This document shows, in pieces, positions 40,536-48,398 of a stretch of DNA of 56,289 nt. Source of the DNA: Nocardioides bruguierae (GTDB lineage: Bacteria; Actinomycetota; Actinomycetes; Propionibacteriales; Nocardioidaceae); assembly GCF_023656415.1 (NCBI RefSeq), contig NZ_JAMOIL010000026.1, forward strand, positions 1-56,289. The letters run 5' to 3'. Made by a program: the position numbers and the translations under genes. Position 1 is the first letter of the stretch, and each line of letters opens with the position of its first letter. The notes beneath the pieces were generated by a model, which worked only from the letters and a program-made list of their open reading frames with translations, ran no database searches and was not told the origin of the DNA.

Positions 40536-41024
40536 TCAGGCTCCGGCCGGGTCCGGCTCCGGGCGTCCGGTGAGGGCCTCGTTGTAGCGCCCCAGCTGCA
40601 CGGCCAGGCGCTCCACCTCGTCGTCGGACCAGCCCTCGAGCTGGTCGGAGACCCACTGCCGGCGGACCTCCTTGATGGGCTCCAGGCGCTCGCGGGCCAG
40701 CGGCGTCACGCTCAACAGCGAGGCGCGGCCGTCGTCGGGGTCCGGGTTGCGCACCACGAGGCCGAGGTCGACCAGGTGGCTGACCTGACGGCTGATCGCG
40801 CCCTTGTCGATGTCGAACAGCTCGGCCACCACGGAGGCCCGCAGCGGACCCTGCTCCTGGAGGTAGCTCAGCATCAGGTACGAGGCGGGCTGGAGGTCCG
40901 GGTGCACCGCGCTGGCACGCGAGTTGATCACCTTGCGCACGCGACGGATCAGCACGCCCACCTCCTGCTCCAGGCGCATGAGGGTGTCGGCTCGCGGGGT
41001 CGTCGGGCTCGCTGGTGGCGTCAT
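40536..41024 (-). CDS. MarR-family transcriptional regulator
   Basis: The protein has 162 residues. The MarR winged helix is clear (QPASYLMLSYLQEQGPLRASVVAELFDIDKGAISRQVSHLVDLGLVVRNPDPDDGRASLLSVTPLARERLEPI). It probably regulates the exporter with which it is co-transcribed: its ATG overlaps the MFS stop by one base. Repression would be relieved by a compound carried by the exporter, an inference from this family. Confidence 0.92.
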   Translation of the reverse strand: MTPPASPTTPRADTLMRLEQEVGVLIRRVRKVINSRASAVHPDLQPASYLMLSYLQEQGPLRASVVAELFDIDKGAISRQVSHLVDLGLVVRNPDPDDGRASLLSVTPLARERLEPIKEVRRQWVSDQLEGWSDDEVERLAVQLGRYNEALTGRPEPDPAGA

Positions 41025-42655
41025 CAGACGTCGAGCGTAGCCGCCGCAGCGGTCCGCGGCGCGCGGTCCCCGTCATCCGTGGACGCCGCGTCCTGGGCGG
41101 GCTCCTCGCGCACCGGGCCGTTGGACGTGCGCAGCTCGACCTTCGGCATGGCCAGCACGGCGACCAGGGCGATCACCGCGAGGGGCGCCGCGACCAGGAA
41201 GACGTGGGCGAAGCTCTCGCCGTAGGCGGCCTCGACCACGGCCAGGACGGGGGCGGGCAGCGAGTCCAGGTCGGCCAGCGCGGAGGACGAGCCGGTCGCG
41301 CTGACGCCGAGGTCGGCCAGGCCGGAGGCGATCTTGCCGGCGACCTGGTGGGAGAGCAGCGCCCCCAGCGCGGAGACGCCGATCGAGCCGCCCAGGGTGC
41401 GGAAGAAGGCGGCGACGGACGAGGCGACGCCGATGCGGTGCAGGGGCACCGCGTTCTGCACCACGAGGACGAGGTTCTGCATCGTCGAGCCCATGCCGAC
41501 GCCCAGCACCGCCATGAAGGCCCCCACGACGACCAGCGAGGTGGTCTCGTCGATGGTGGAGAGCAGGCCGAGGCCCACCACGACCAGCGCCATGCCGCCC
41601 ACCAGCCACGGCTTCCAGCGGCCGTTGGCGGTGATGACGCGCCCCGAGACGATGCTGGAGACGAGCAGCCCGCCGACCATGCAGACGGTCATGAGGCCGG
41701 CCTCGGTCGGGGACATGCCGCGCGCGGTCTGGAAGTACTGCGAGAGGTAGACGGTCGAGCCGAACATCGCGACGCCGACGAGCGCGGAGGCGATCACGGC
41801 CAGCACGATGGTGCGGTCGCGGAACAGGTCGAGCGGGATGATCGGGTCGCGGGCGACCTTGCCCTCCACCAGGACGGCGGCGGCCAGCACCACCACGGCA
41901 CCGGCGACCATCAGCACGGTGGTCAGGGAGCCCCAGGCGAACTGGTCGCCGGCGAGGCTGACCCAGATCAGCAGGAGGCTGACGCCGCCGACGACCAGGA
42001 ACGAGCCCAGCACGTCGGGGTGCACCTCGCGGCGGACGGTGGGCAGGTGCAGCGTGCGCTGGAGGACGACGAAGGCGGCGACCGCGAACGGCAGGCCGAG
42101 CCAGAACACGCCCCGCCAGCCGAGGGCGGAGTCCACGATCACGCCGCCGATGAGCGGGCCCGAGACGGTGGCCACGGCGAAGACCGCGCCGATGTAGCCG
42201 CTGTAGCGGCCGCGCTCGCGCGGGCTGACGATCGTGCCGATCACCACCTGCACCAGCGCGAGGATGCCGCCGGCACCCAGACCCTGGAGCACGCGGGCCC
42301 CGATGAGCACCTCCATGGACGGCGCGAACGACGCGATCACCGAGGCGATCGTGTAGAGGACCAGCGCGACCTGGACCAGGCCCTTCTTGCTGACCAGGTC
42401 GGACATCTTGCCCCACAGGGGCGTGCTCACCGTGGTGGCCAGCAGGGTCGCCACGACCACCCACGTGTACCCGGTCTGCGAGCCGTCCAGGTCGGCGACG
42501 ATGCGCGGCAGCGCGTTGGTCACGACGGTGCTGGAGAGCATCGCCACGAACATGGCCAGCAGCAGGCCCGACATCGCGGTCAGGATCTCGCGGTGCGTCA
42601 TCTGCTGGATCTCACCGGGGTGGTGGTTCTCCGGGTGCGGGGCGGTCTGCGTCAA
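41024..42655 (-). CDS. MFS multidrug exporter, DHA2 (14-helix, EmrB/QacA-like) family
   Basis: The protein has 543 residues with 14 membrane helices. It shows motif A GKMSDLVSKKGLVQ, motif C region AVFAVATVSGPLIGGVIVD and SRGR/SPRERGRYSGYIGA. These drug/H+ antiporters export toxic compounds. The start chosen is TTG at 42655, giving the ~18-residue polar lead usual for this family and a GAGG five bases upstream; ATG at 42601 (MTHREILTAM) is the alternative. Confidence 0.9.
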   Translation of the reverse strand: MTQTAPHPENHHPGEIQQMTHREILTAMSGLLLAMFVAMLSSTVVTNALPRIVADLDGSQTGYTWVVVATLLATTVSTPLWGKMSDLVSKKGLVQVALVLYTIASVIASFAPSMEVLIGARVLQGLGAGGILALVQVVIGTIVSPRERGRYSGYIGAVFAVATVSGPLIGGVIVDSALGWRGVFWLGLPFAVAAFVVLQRTLHLPTVRREVHPDVLGSFLVVGGVSLLLIWVSLAGDQFAWGSLTTVLMVAGAVVVLAAAVLVEGKVARDPIIPLDLFRDRTIVLAVIASALVGVAMFGSTVYLSQYFQTARGMSPTEAGLMTVCMVGGLLVSSIVSGRVITANGRWKPWLVGGMALVVVGLGLLSTIDETTSLVVVGAFMAVLGVGMGSTMQNLVLVVQNAVPLHRIGVASSVAAFFRTLGGSIGVSALGALLSHQVAGKIASGLADLGVSATGSSSALADLDSLPAPVLAVVEAAYGESFAHVFLVAAPLAVIALVAVLAMPKVELRTSNGPVREEPAQDAASTDDGDRAPRTAAAATLDV

Positions 42656-42781
42656 GGGGGCCTCGGGGTGGTCGACGGGGATGGTTGCCGGGCACAACTG
42701 TATGCGATAGGCAACTATTCCCGATGGTCGGCTCCGCCGACATGTCGCCGGGCGACGCTTCACGCGTCCGGAAAGCACGAT

Positions 42782-42813
42782 CCCCAGAGGCACAGGGGGA
42801 TGTGCCTCTGGGG
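42782..42813 (-). terminator. Terminator of the chemotaxis operon
   Basis: A perfect 12-base stem (CCCCAGAGGCAC with GTGCCTCTGGGG) with an 8-base loop lies about 160 bases after the cheX stop on the minus strand and is well placed to end the long operon. Confidence 0.7.
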
Positions 42814-42852
42814 ACCAGTCAGCAGAGGGGCATGAAGCGTTCGTGCGCGACG

Positions 42853-42932
42853 CCTGTTCTACAGCGAGGATGGCGAGGTGCCGACCGCGAGCCTGCGAGC
42901 GTCGGTGCCGAGGGCTCCGAGCGTAGAACAGG
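42853..42932. repeat. 80-base segment bounded by inverted repeats
   Basis: CCTGTTCTAC (42853-42862) and GTAGAACAGG (42923-42932) are perfect 10-base inverted repeats around a 60-base GC-rich centre. The segment is non-coding and could be a small miniature element or a structured RNA end. Confidence 0.45.
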
Positions 42933-42973
42933 GGTATAAGCGCGCGAACATGTCGCCGGAGGCGACCGATGTG

Positions 42974-43480
42974 TCACGCCGCCGACCACACGCTCACCGT
43001 CACCGGGTGCCCGGCCCAGTCGAGGTGGACGCTGCACACGGGTGCGGCTCCGCCGGCGACCCAGCGCCCGGCCTCGGTGACCGGCAGCCCCAGGGAGGAG
43101 GGTGCGGGCACGAGGCTCTTGACGTTGCCGCCGACGACGTTGACGAGCTCGCCCACGGTGTCGTCGAGGTCGGCCGGGGTCACGTCGGTGACCATCAGCA
43201 TCTGGCGAGCCATCCGCTCGGCGGCGGTGCGGCTGCACTCGACGACGACCTGGCCCTCCCAGGAACCGAGCACGGCGATGGCGGAGTGCACGGCGTCGGT
43301 CCCGGGGTCGGTCTCGGGGTCGGTCTCGGCGTCCGTCCCGGCGTCGTCGCCGGGCGGCGGCACGTCGCCGGCGTCCAGGAAGGTCGCCCAGACGTCGTCC
43401 GCGATCTGCTGGAGGTCCTCGACGGACACGGCGGCGGGGGTGCTGCCGAGGGCGTCGGCGGGCGCGTCGGTGGTGGTCAT
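42974..43480 (-). CDS. cheX: CheX-like chemotaxis phosphatase
   Basis: The protein has 168 residues. The C-terminal domain carries the CheX/CheC signature DDTVGELVNVVGGNVKSLV with the catalytic Glu and Asn, plus QVVVECSRTAAERMARQMLMV. It removes phosphate from CheY-P. The N-terminal 70 residues are an acidic, low-complexity stretch (DDAGTDAETDPETDPGTDA). ATG overlaps the cheY stop (ATGA). Confidence 0.85.
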   Translation of the reverse strand: MTTTDAPADALGSTPAAVSVEDLQQIADDVWATFLDAGDVPPPGDDAGTDAETDPETDPGTDAVHSAIAVLGSWEGQVVVECSRTAAERMARQMLMVTDVTPADLDDTVGELVNVVGGNVKSLVPAPSSLGLPVTEAGRWVAGGAAPVCSVHLDWAGHPVTVSVWSAA

Positions 43481-43869
43481 GCCACTCTCCTGGAGGGGTC
43501 CAGGCCGAGGAGGTCGAGCTTGTCGGCCATCGCCTCGGCGGTGAAGGGCTTGATGAGGTACTCGTGGGCGCCTGCGGCGAGGGCCCGCACCACCTGGTGG
43601 TTCTCCGACTCGGTAGTGACCATCATCAGGGTCAGGTCCCGCAGCTCGGTGCGCTTGCGGGCGGACTGCACGAAGGTCAGCCCGTCCATCACGGGCATGT
43701 TCCAGTCGACGGTGCACAGCACCGGCAGCTCGTGCGGCTCGCAGGCGCCGAGGACGTCGAGCGCCTCCTGGCCGTCGCCGGCCTGGAGGATCTCGAAGCC
43801 CTGCTGGGTCAGGAGCCGGCCGATCATCATCCGCATGGCGCGGGAGTCGTCGATCACGAGGGCACGCAC
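43477..43869 (-). CDS. cheY: CheY response regulator
   Basis: The protein has 130 residues, a single receiver domain: acidic pair D7-D8 (VIDDSRAMRMMIGRLL), phospho-acceptor D55 (CTVDWNMPVMDGL), Thr85/86 (MVTTESE) and Lys107 (IKPFTAE). Phosphorylated by CheA, it signals the flagellar motor. The GTG start lies 2 bases after the cheR stop. Confidence 0.94.
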   Translation of the reverse strand: MRALVIDDSRAMRMMIGRLLTQQGFEILQAGDGQEALDVLGACEPHELPVLCTVDWNMPVMDGLTFVQSARKRTELRDLTLMMVTTESENHQVVRALAAGAHEYLIKPFTAEAMADKLDLLGLDPSRRVA

Positions 43870-43871
43870 GG

Positions 43872-44753
43872 TCAGATCACCTTCCTGGCGGCGAGACCGG
43901 ACAGGGGCGCGGTCCCGACGGTGGGGGCGGCGACGGCGCCGCGTGGGCGGTTGACCGTGAACCGGCCGATGGTGCTGCGCTCCCACGAGTCGTCGATGCC
44001 GAGGGTCGTCTCGGCGCCGCCGAGGAAGAGGTAGCCCTGCGGGTCGAGCACCTGGCGGACCCGGCCGAGCACCTGCTTCTTGGTCGCGGCGTCGAAGTAG
44101 ATGAGCACGTTGCGCAGGAAGACGATGTCGAAGACCGGCATCGGCGGGTAGGGCGCCGCGAGGTTGAGCGTCTGCACGCGCACCATGGAGCGCAGCTGGT
44201 CGGAGACCTTCCAGCCGGTGCCCTCGCGCTGGAAGTACTTGACCAGCAGCGGCGCGGGCATGCCGCGGCCGATCTCGAGCTGGCTGTACCTGCCCTCGCG
44301 GGTGCGGTCGACCATCGACTGCGCGAGGTCGGTGGCGACGATCTCGACGCGCCAGCCGAGCGGCACGACGTGCTCGGCGGCGAGCATGGCGATCGTGTAC
44401 GCCTCCTGGCCCGACGAGCAGGCCGCGGACCAGATGCGGATGGTGCGGCTGGCGTTCGGCCGCTGCATCAGCTCCTGGAAGATCGTGCCGGACAGCGCCT
44501 GGAAGGGCTCGCGGTCGCGGAACCAGGAGGTCTCGTTCGTGGTCATGGCCTCGACGACCTTCGACTTCTCCCGCGCACCGTCGGGCCGGCGCAGCCGGTC
44601 GACGTAGGCGTTGACGTCGGCGTCCCCCGCGGCGACGGCGAGGGAGCGCAGGCGGGAGTCGACGAGGTACTCCTTGCCCGTCTCCAGGACGATGGCGGAC
44701 TCGCGTCGCACCAGGTCGGCGACGAAGCGGAACGCCTCGGGCGAGAGGGTCAT
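43872..44753 (-). CDS. cheR: CheR chemoreceptor methyltransferase
   Basis: The protein has 293 residues: a helical N-terminal domain (FVADLVRRESAIVLETGKEYLVDSRL) and a SAM-dependent methyltransferase (TTNETSWFRDREPFQAL; IRIWSAACSSGQEAYTIAML; ATDLAQSMVDRTREGRY; FDIVFLRNVLIYFD). It methylates receptor glutamates as part of adaptation. ATG overlaps the cheB stop (ATGA). Confidence 0.95.
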   Translation of the reverse strand: MTLSPEAFRFVADLVRRESAIVLETGKEYLVDSRLRSLAVAAGDADVNAYVDRLRRPDGAREKSKVVEAMTTNETSWFRDREPFQALSGTIFQELMQRPNASRTIRIWSAACSSGQEAYTIAMLAAEHVVPLGWRVEIVATDLAQSMVDRTREGRYSQLEIGRGMPAPLLVKYFQREGTGWKVSDQLRSMVRVQTLNLAAPYPPMPVFDIVFLRNVLIYFDAATKKQVLGRVRQVLDPQGYLFLGGAETTLGIDDSWERSTIGRFTVNRPRGAVAAPTVGTAPLSGLAARKVI

Positions 44754-46081
44754 GACAGGACTCCTGAGGTGAGGGCGGAGCGGGTGCTGGCGGTGGCGTG
44801 GAGGGGAGCGGTGGTGCGGCCGGTGGCGGCGAGCGGGCGGGAGCGGCGGACCTGCTCCACGATCGCGGGGCCCACGGCGGGGAGGGGGAGGACGTCGGCG
44901 GGCACACCGGCGTGGACCACGGCGCCGGGCATGCCCCAGACCACGGAGGTGGCCTCGTCCTGGACGAGGACGGCGCCGCCGCCGTTGTGGATGGCGACGC
45001 AGCCCGCGGCCCCGTCCTGCCCCATGCCGGTGAGGACGGCGGCGAGCGTGTGCTCGGCGCCCCAGGTCTCGATCACGGACCGGAACATGACGTCGACGGC
45101 GGGCCGGCAGTAGTTCTCCGGCGCCCCCTGGTCGAGGGTGGTGCTGACGACGTCGCCGGTGCGCCGGAAGCGCAGGTGGTGGTCGCCGGGGGCGAGCTGC
45201 ACGGTGCCGGGCTCGACCCGCTCCCCCGCGCCCGACTCGACGACCCGGAGCGGGACCTTGGAGTCCAGCCGGTCGGCGAAGGCCTTGGTGAAGACGGGGG
45301 GCATGTGCTGAACGACGACGACGGGCACGCCGAGGTCGGCCGGCAGGGACTCCAGGACCCGGGTGAGGGCCTCGGGCCCGCCGGTGGAGACCCCGATGGC
45401 CACGACGTCGATCCGCGAGCGGGGGGCTCGCGCGACGCGGGTGACGGCCGGGGTGGGCGTCCGCACCTCGCGCGGGTGGGCCCCGGGGCTCACCGGCGGG
45501 AGGTGGGCGGCCTGCGGCGCGTGGGCCGCGTGGGCGTCGGGACGGGGGGTCTCGTGCCCGGCCCCGCCGGTCGGGGACGACGGGGTGGCACGGTTGCGCG
45601 AGGCCTGCTCGCGGCTGGTGCCGGCCGGGCCGAAGATCCCGGCCCGCGGGGCGCGGGGCCCGGCGCCACGGCGGCCGCCCACCAGGGCGACGACCTTGGG
45701 GATGAGCTCCTCGCGGACCGCGGCCATCGACGCCTGCACGGAGCCCACGTTGGCGGGCTTGGTGACGTAGTCGCTGGCCCCGAGCTCGAGGGCCTGGAGG
45801 GTGGCCTGCGCGCCGCGCTCGGTGAGCGTCGAGAACATGACGACCGGCAGGCGGATGCCGAGCTTGCGCATCTCACCGAGGGTGGCGATGCCGTCCATCT
45901 CGGGCATCTCGATGTCCATGGTGACCAGGTCGGGCTTGAGCTGGGTCATCTTGGTGATCGCGACGCGGCCGTTGACGGCGGTGCCGACGACCTCGATGCG
46001 CTCGTCGGCGGCCAGCACGTCGGTGACCAGGCGGCGGATGACGACGGAGTCGTCGACCACGAGGACGCGGATCTTGCTCAT
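44750..46081 (-). CDS. cheB: CheB protein-glutamate methylesterase/deamidase
   Basis: The protein has 443 residues, longer than usual (~350). The receiver domain has D10-D11 and phospho-site D56 (VTMDIEMPEMDG). A linker of roughly 100 residues rich in Pro, Ala, His and Arg follows, then the methylesterase with Ser in AIGVSTGGPEAL, His in VVQHMPP and Asp in LTGMGQDGAAG. It demethylates receptors during adaptation. The long linker accounts for the extra length. Confidence 0.95.
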   Translation of the reverse strand: MSKIRVLVVDDSVVIRRLVTDVLAADERIEVVGTAVNGRVAITKMTQLKPDLVTMDIEMPEMDGIATLGEMRKLGIRLPVVMFSTLTERGAQATLQALELGASDYVTKPANVGSVQASMAAVREELIPKVVALVGGRRGAGPRAPRAGIFGPAGTSREQASRNRATPSSPTGGAGHETPRPDAHAAHAPQAAHLPPVSPGAHPREVRTPTPAVTRVARAPRSRIDVVAIGVSTGGPEALTRVLESLPADLGVPVVVVQHMPPVFTKAFADRLDSKVPLRVVESGAGERVEPGTVQLAPGDHHLRFRRTGDVVSTTLDQGAPENYCRPAVDVMFRSVIETWGAEHTLAAVLTGMGQDGAAGCVAIHNGGGAVLVQDEATSVVWGMPGAVVHAGVPADVLPLPAVGPAIVEQVRRSRPLAATGRTTAPLHATASTRSALTSGVLS

Positions 46082-46194
46082 CGCCTGCTCCTGGGTGGCT
46101 CGGTCCGGCGGGTGGGGGTGTGCGGGGTGCTGCTGGGCGGTGCGGGGCAGGACGCCGGCGGTGCCGGCGTCCTGCCCGTGCCCCGTGGGGTGGG

Positions 46195-47832
46195 TCAGAG
46201 GCGGAACTGGCTGACCAGCGACCGCATCTCGGCGGCCATCCGGGCCAGGTCGGTCGCGGACCCACTGGTGGAGTCGGCAGCCGCCATCGTGTCCTGAGCC
46301 GCGCGGGCGACCCCGGTCACGTTGTCGGCGATCGCGGAGGAGCCGGTGGCGGCCTCGGCGACGCTGCGCGACATCTCGTTGGTGGTCGCGGTCTGCTCCT
46401 CGACGGCCGAGGCGATGGTGGCCTGGGTGTCGTTGATCTGGCCGATGACCTCGGCGATCTGCGCGATGGCGGTGACGGCGGCCTCGGTGTCGGCCTGGAT
46501 GGCCTCGATCCGCTGGCCGATGTCCTCGGTGGCCTTGGAGGTCTCCTGGGCCAGCTCCTTGACCTCGTTGGCGACGACCGCGAAGCCCTTGCCGGCCTCG
46601 CCGGCACGGGCGGCCTCGATGGTGGCGTTGAGGGCGAGCAGGTTGGTCTGCTCGGCGATCGAGTTGATCACCTTGATGACGTTGCCGACCTCGTAGGAGG
46701 ACTCGCCGAGCTTGGCGACGGTGCTGGTGGCGGCCTCGGCCGAGACCACGGCCTGGGCGGCGACGCCGGCGGCGCTGGTGGCGTTCTGGGCGATCTCGCG
46801 GATCGAGGCGGACATCTCCTCGGTGCCGGCGGCGACGGTCTGCACGTTGCGGCTGACCTCGTCGGCGGCACCGGCCACCAGGTCGGCCTGGGTGCTGGAC
46901 TCCCCCGCGGTCCCCTTCATCTGGGTGGAGACGGCGGAGAGCTGGTCGGAGGCGGAGGTGAGCGACTCGGCGCCGGAGCCCATGCGGCGCAGCGCGTCGG
47001 ACAGGTTCTCCAGGGTGCGGTTGAGGGAGTCGCCGAGGCGGCCGATCTCGTCGCGGCTGCGGACCTCGATGCGGGTGCCGAGCTCGCCGTCGGCGGCCGC
47101 GTCGAGCACCGAGACGGTGCGGGCCAGCGGGCCGGTGATCCGGCGGCCGATGACGACCGCGAGGAGCACCGAGACGACGCCGGCGCCGAGCAGGGTCAGC
47201 AGCAGCGTGATCCGGGCCGCCGAGGAGGCGTCGTCGAGCCCGACGCGAGCGTCCTCGAGCCCGCCCTCGAGCACGACGCGGAGGTCGTCGAGCGCCGCGT
47301 CGAGCTCGTGGTTGGAGTCGGTCACGGCCGTGACGCCCTCGGAGCCGGACACGCCCAGCTCGCCGGCGGTCAGGGAGAGCACGTAGTCGTAGTAGCCCTG
47401 CGAGGAGGCCTCGAGGACGTCGACCTGCTCGGCGATGTCGGCCGGGAGGTCCAGGCCCTGGAGGAGGGCGATGACGTCCTGGGCGCTGACGACGTCGTCG
47501 GCCGCGTCCGTGGCGGCCGTCTCCTGCTCCCCGGCGATCAGGTAGCGGAACGCGTCCGCCTTGATCTCGGAGTTGCGGTTGTCCAGGTGGTAGAGCTCGG
47601 CGGCGGCGGTGTCGAGCGCGGCCTCCGCGTCCTGGGCGTCGGCCTGGTTGCCCAGCACGCTCAGGGTGGTCGCGTAGAGCAGCGCGGCCGGCAGCAGCGC
47701 GACGCCGGTGAGCACGGTGAGCTTCTTGCCCACGGACAGGTCGGCGAGGAAGCTCCGTCGGGGGCGTCCGACCGACGGGGCCGGGTCCGCGCCCCCGGAG
47801 GTGGAGACGGGCGGGTCTGCGAGGACGGTCAT
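46195..47832 (-). CDS. mcp: Methyl-accepting chemotaxis protein
   Basis: The protein has 545 residues: cytoplasmic lead of about 35 residues, a membrane helix ([21 protein letters not shown]), an external helical domain of ~145 residues, a second helix ([22 protein letters not shown]), HAMP ([28 protein letters not shown]) and the signalling coiled coil with tip [36 protein letters not shown]. The external domain looks like a four-helix bundle; its ligand is unknown. AGGAGAA stands upstream of the ATG. Confidence 0.95.
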   Translation of the reverse strand: MTVLADPPVSTSGGADPAPSVGRPRRSFLADLSVGKKLTVLTGVALLPAALLYATTLSVLGNQADAQDAEAALDTAAAELYHLDNRNSEIKADAFRYLIAGEQETAATDAADDVVSAQDVIALLQGLDLPADIAEQVDVLEASSQGYYDYVLSLTAGELGVSGSEGVTAVTDSNHELDAALDDLRVVLEGGLEDARVGLDDASSAARITLLLTLLGAGVVSVLLAVVIGRRITGPLARTVSVLDAAADGELGTRIEVRSRDEIGRLGDSLNRTLENLSDALRRMGSGAESLTSASDQLSAVSTQMKGTAGESSTQADLVAGAADEVSRNVQTVAAGTEEMSASIREIAQNATSAAGVAAQAVVSAEAATSTVAKLGESSYEVGNVIKVINSIAEQTNLLALNATIEAARAGEAGKGFAVVANEVKELAQETSKATEDIGQRIEAIQADTEAAVTAIAQIAEVIGQINDTQATIASAVEEQTATTNEMSRSVAEAATGSSAIADNVTGVARAAQDTMAAADSTSGSATDLARMAAEMRSLVSQFRL

Positions 47833-47953
47833 GACGGTTGGGTTCTCCTACGGGTTCGTGACCGTGGTCCGTGGTCACGTGCGGGTGCCGGTGGTCGCAC
47901 CGGCGGGGTGGGGTCCGAGAGCGGCCCGAGCGGGCCGAGGGTCAGGCGGCGGG

Positions 47954-48385
47954 TCAGGCGGCCTCGAGGCCGCCGACGGCGCGGTGCGTGTCGAGGAGCA
48001 GCATCAGCCGCTTCTCGAGCTTGCAGACGCGCTCGACGACGGCGCGGACCGAGGCGGGCACGGTCTCCGGCGGGGTCTCGAAGGAGTCGGCCGGCGGCTC
48101 GAGGACGTCGCCGATCTCGTCGGCGACCAGCGAGACGGCGGAGCCGTCGGCGGTGCGGACGACGATGTTGACGCTCTTGCCGTCGGGCTCGCGGTCGGCC
48201 ATGCCGAGCCGGCGGCGCAGGTCGATCGAGGTCACGATCGCTCCGCGCAGGTTGAGCAGGCCGGAGACCTCGCGGGGCGCCAGGGGGACGCGGGTGACCT
48301 CCTGGGCCCGCAGCACCTCCTGGACGCTCTCGACCGGGACGCCGAACAGGTGGCCACCCACGGTGAAGGTGCAGAACTGGGACAT
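47954..48385 (-). CDS. cheW: CheW coupling protein
   Basis: The protein has 143 residues with a CheW fold: FCTFTVGGHLFGVPVESVQEVLR, the RGAIVTSIDLRRRLG core, VSLVADEIGDVLEP. It links receptors to CheA. The C-terminal ~25 residues form an extra helix (RAVVERVCKLEKRLMLLLDTHRAV). It lies between cheA and mcp, 13 bases after the cheA stop. Confidence 0.94.
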   Translation of the reverse strand: MSQFCTFTVGGHLFGVPVESVQEVLRAQEVTRVPLAPREVSGLLNLRGAIVTSIDLRRRLGMADREPDGKSVNIVVRTADGSAVSLVADEIGDVLEPPADSFETPPETVPASVRAVVERVCKLEKRLMLLLDTHRAVGGLEAA

Positions 48386-48398
48386 GCCAGGTGCCTCC

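Larger units (their letters stand above)
42656..42973. other. Hairpin-rich intergenic region between exporter and cheX
   Basis: The 318 bases contain no gene. They hold the exporter promoter (TTGCCTATCGCAT, an imperfect dyad near 42700-42715 suited to MarR), a terminator hairpin (42782-42813), an inverted repeat pair (42853-42862 with 42923-42932) and a 12-base direct repeat ACATGTCGCCGG (42740-42751, 42948-42959), each copy leading into a small GTCGCC/GGCGAC hairpin. Confidence 0.55.

Noticed and set aside
42941..42960. LexA-type SOS box near CGAACATGTCG
   Set aside because: Only one half site fits and the place is at the 3' end of an operon, not a promoter.
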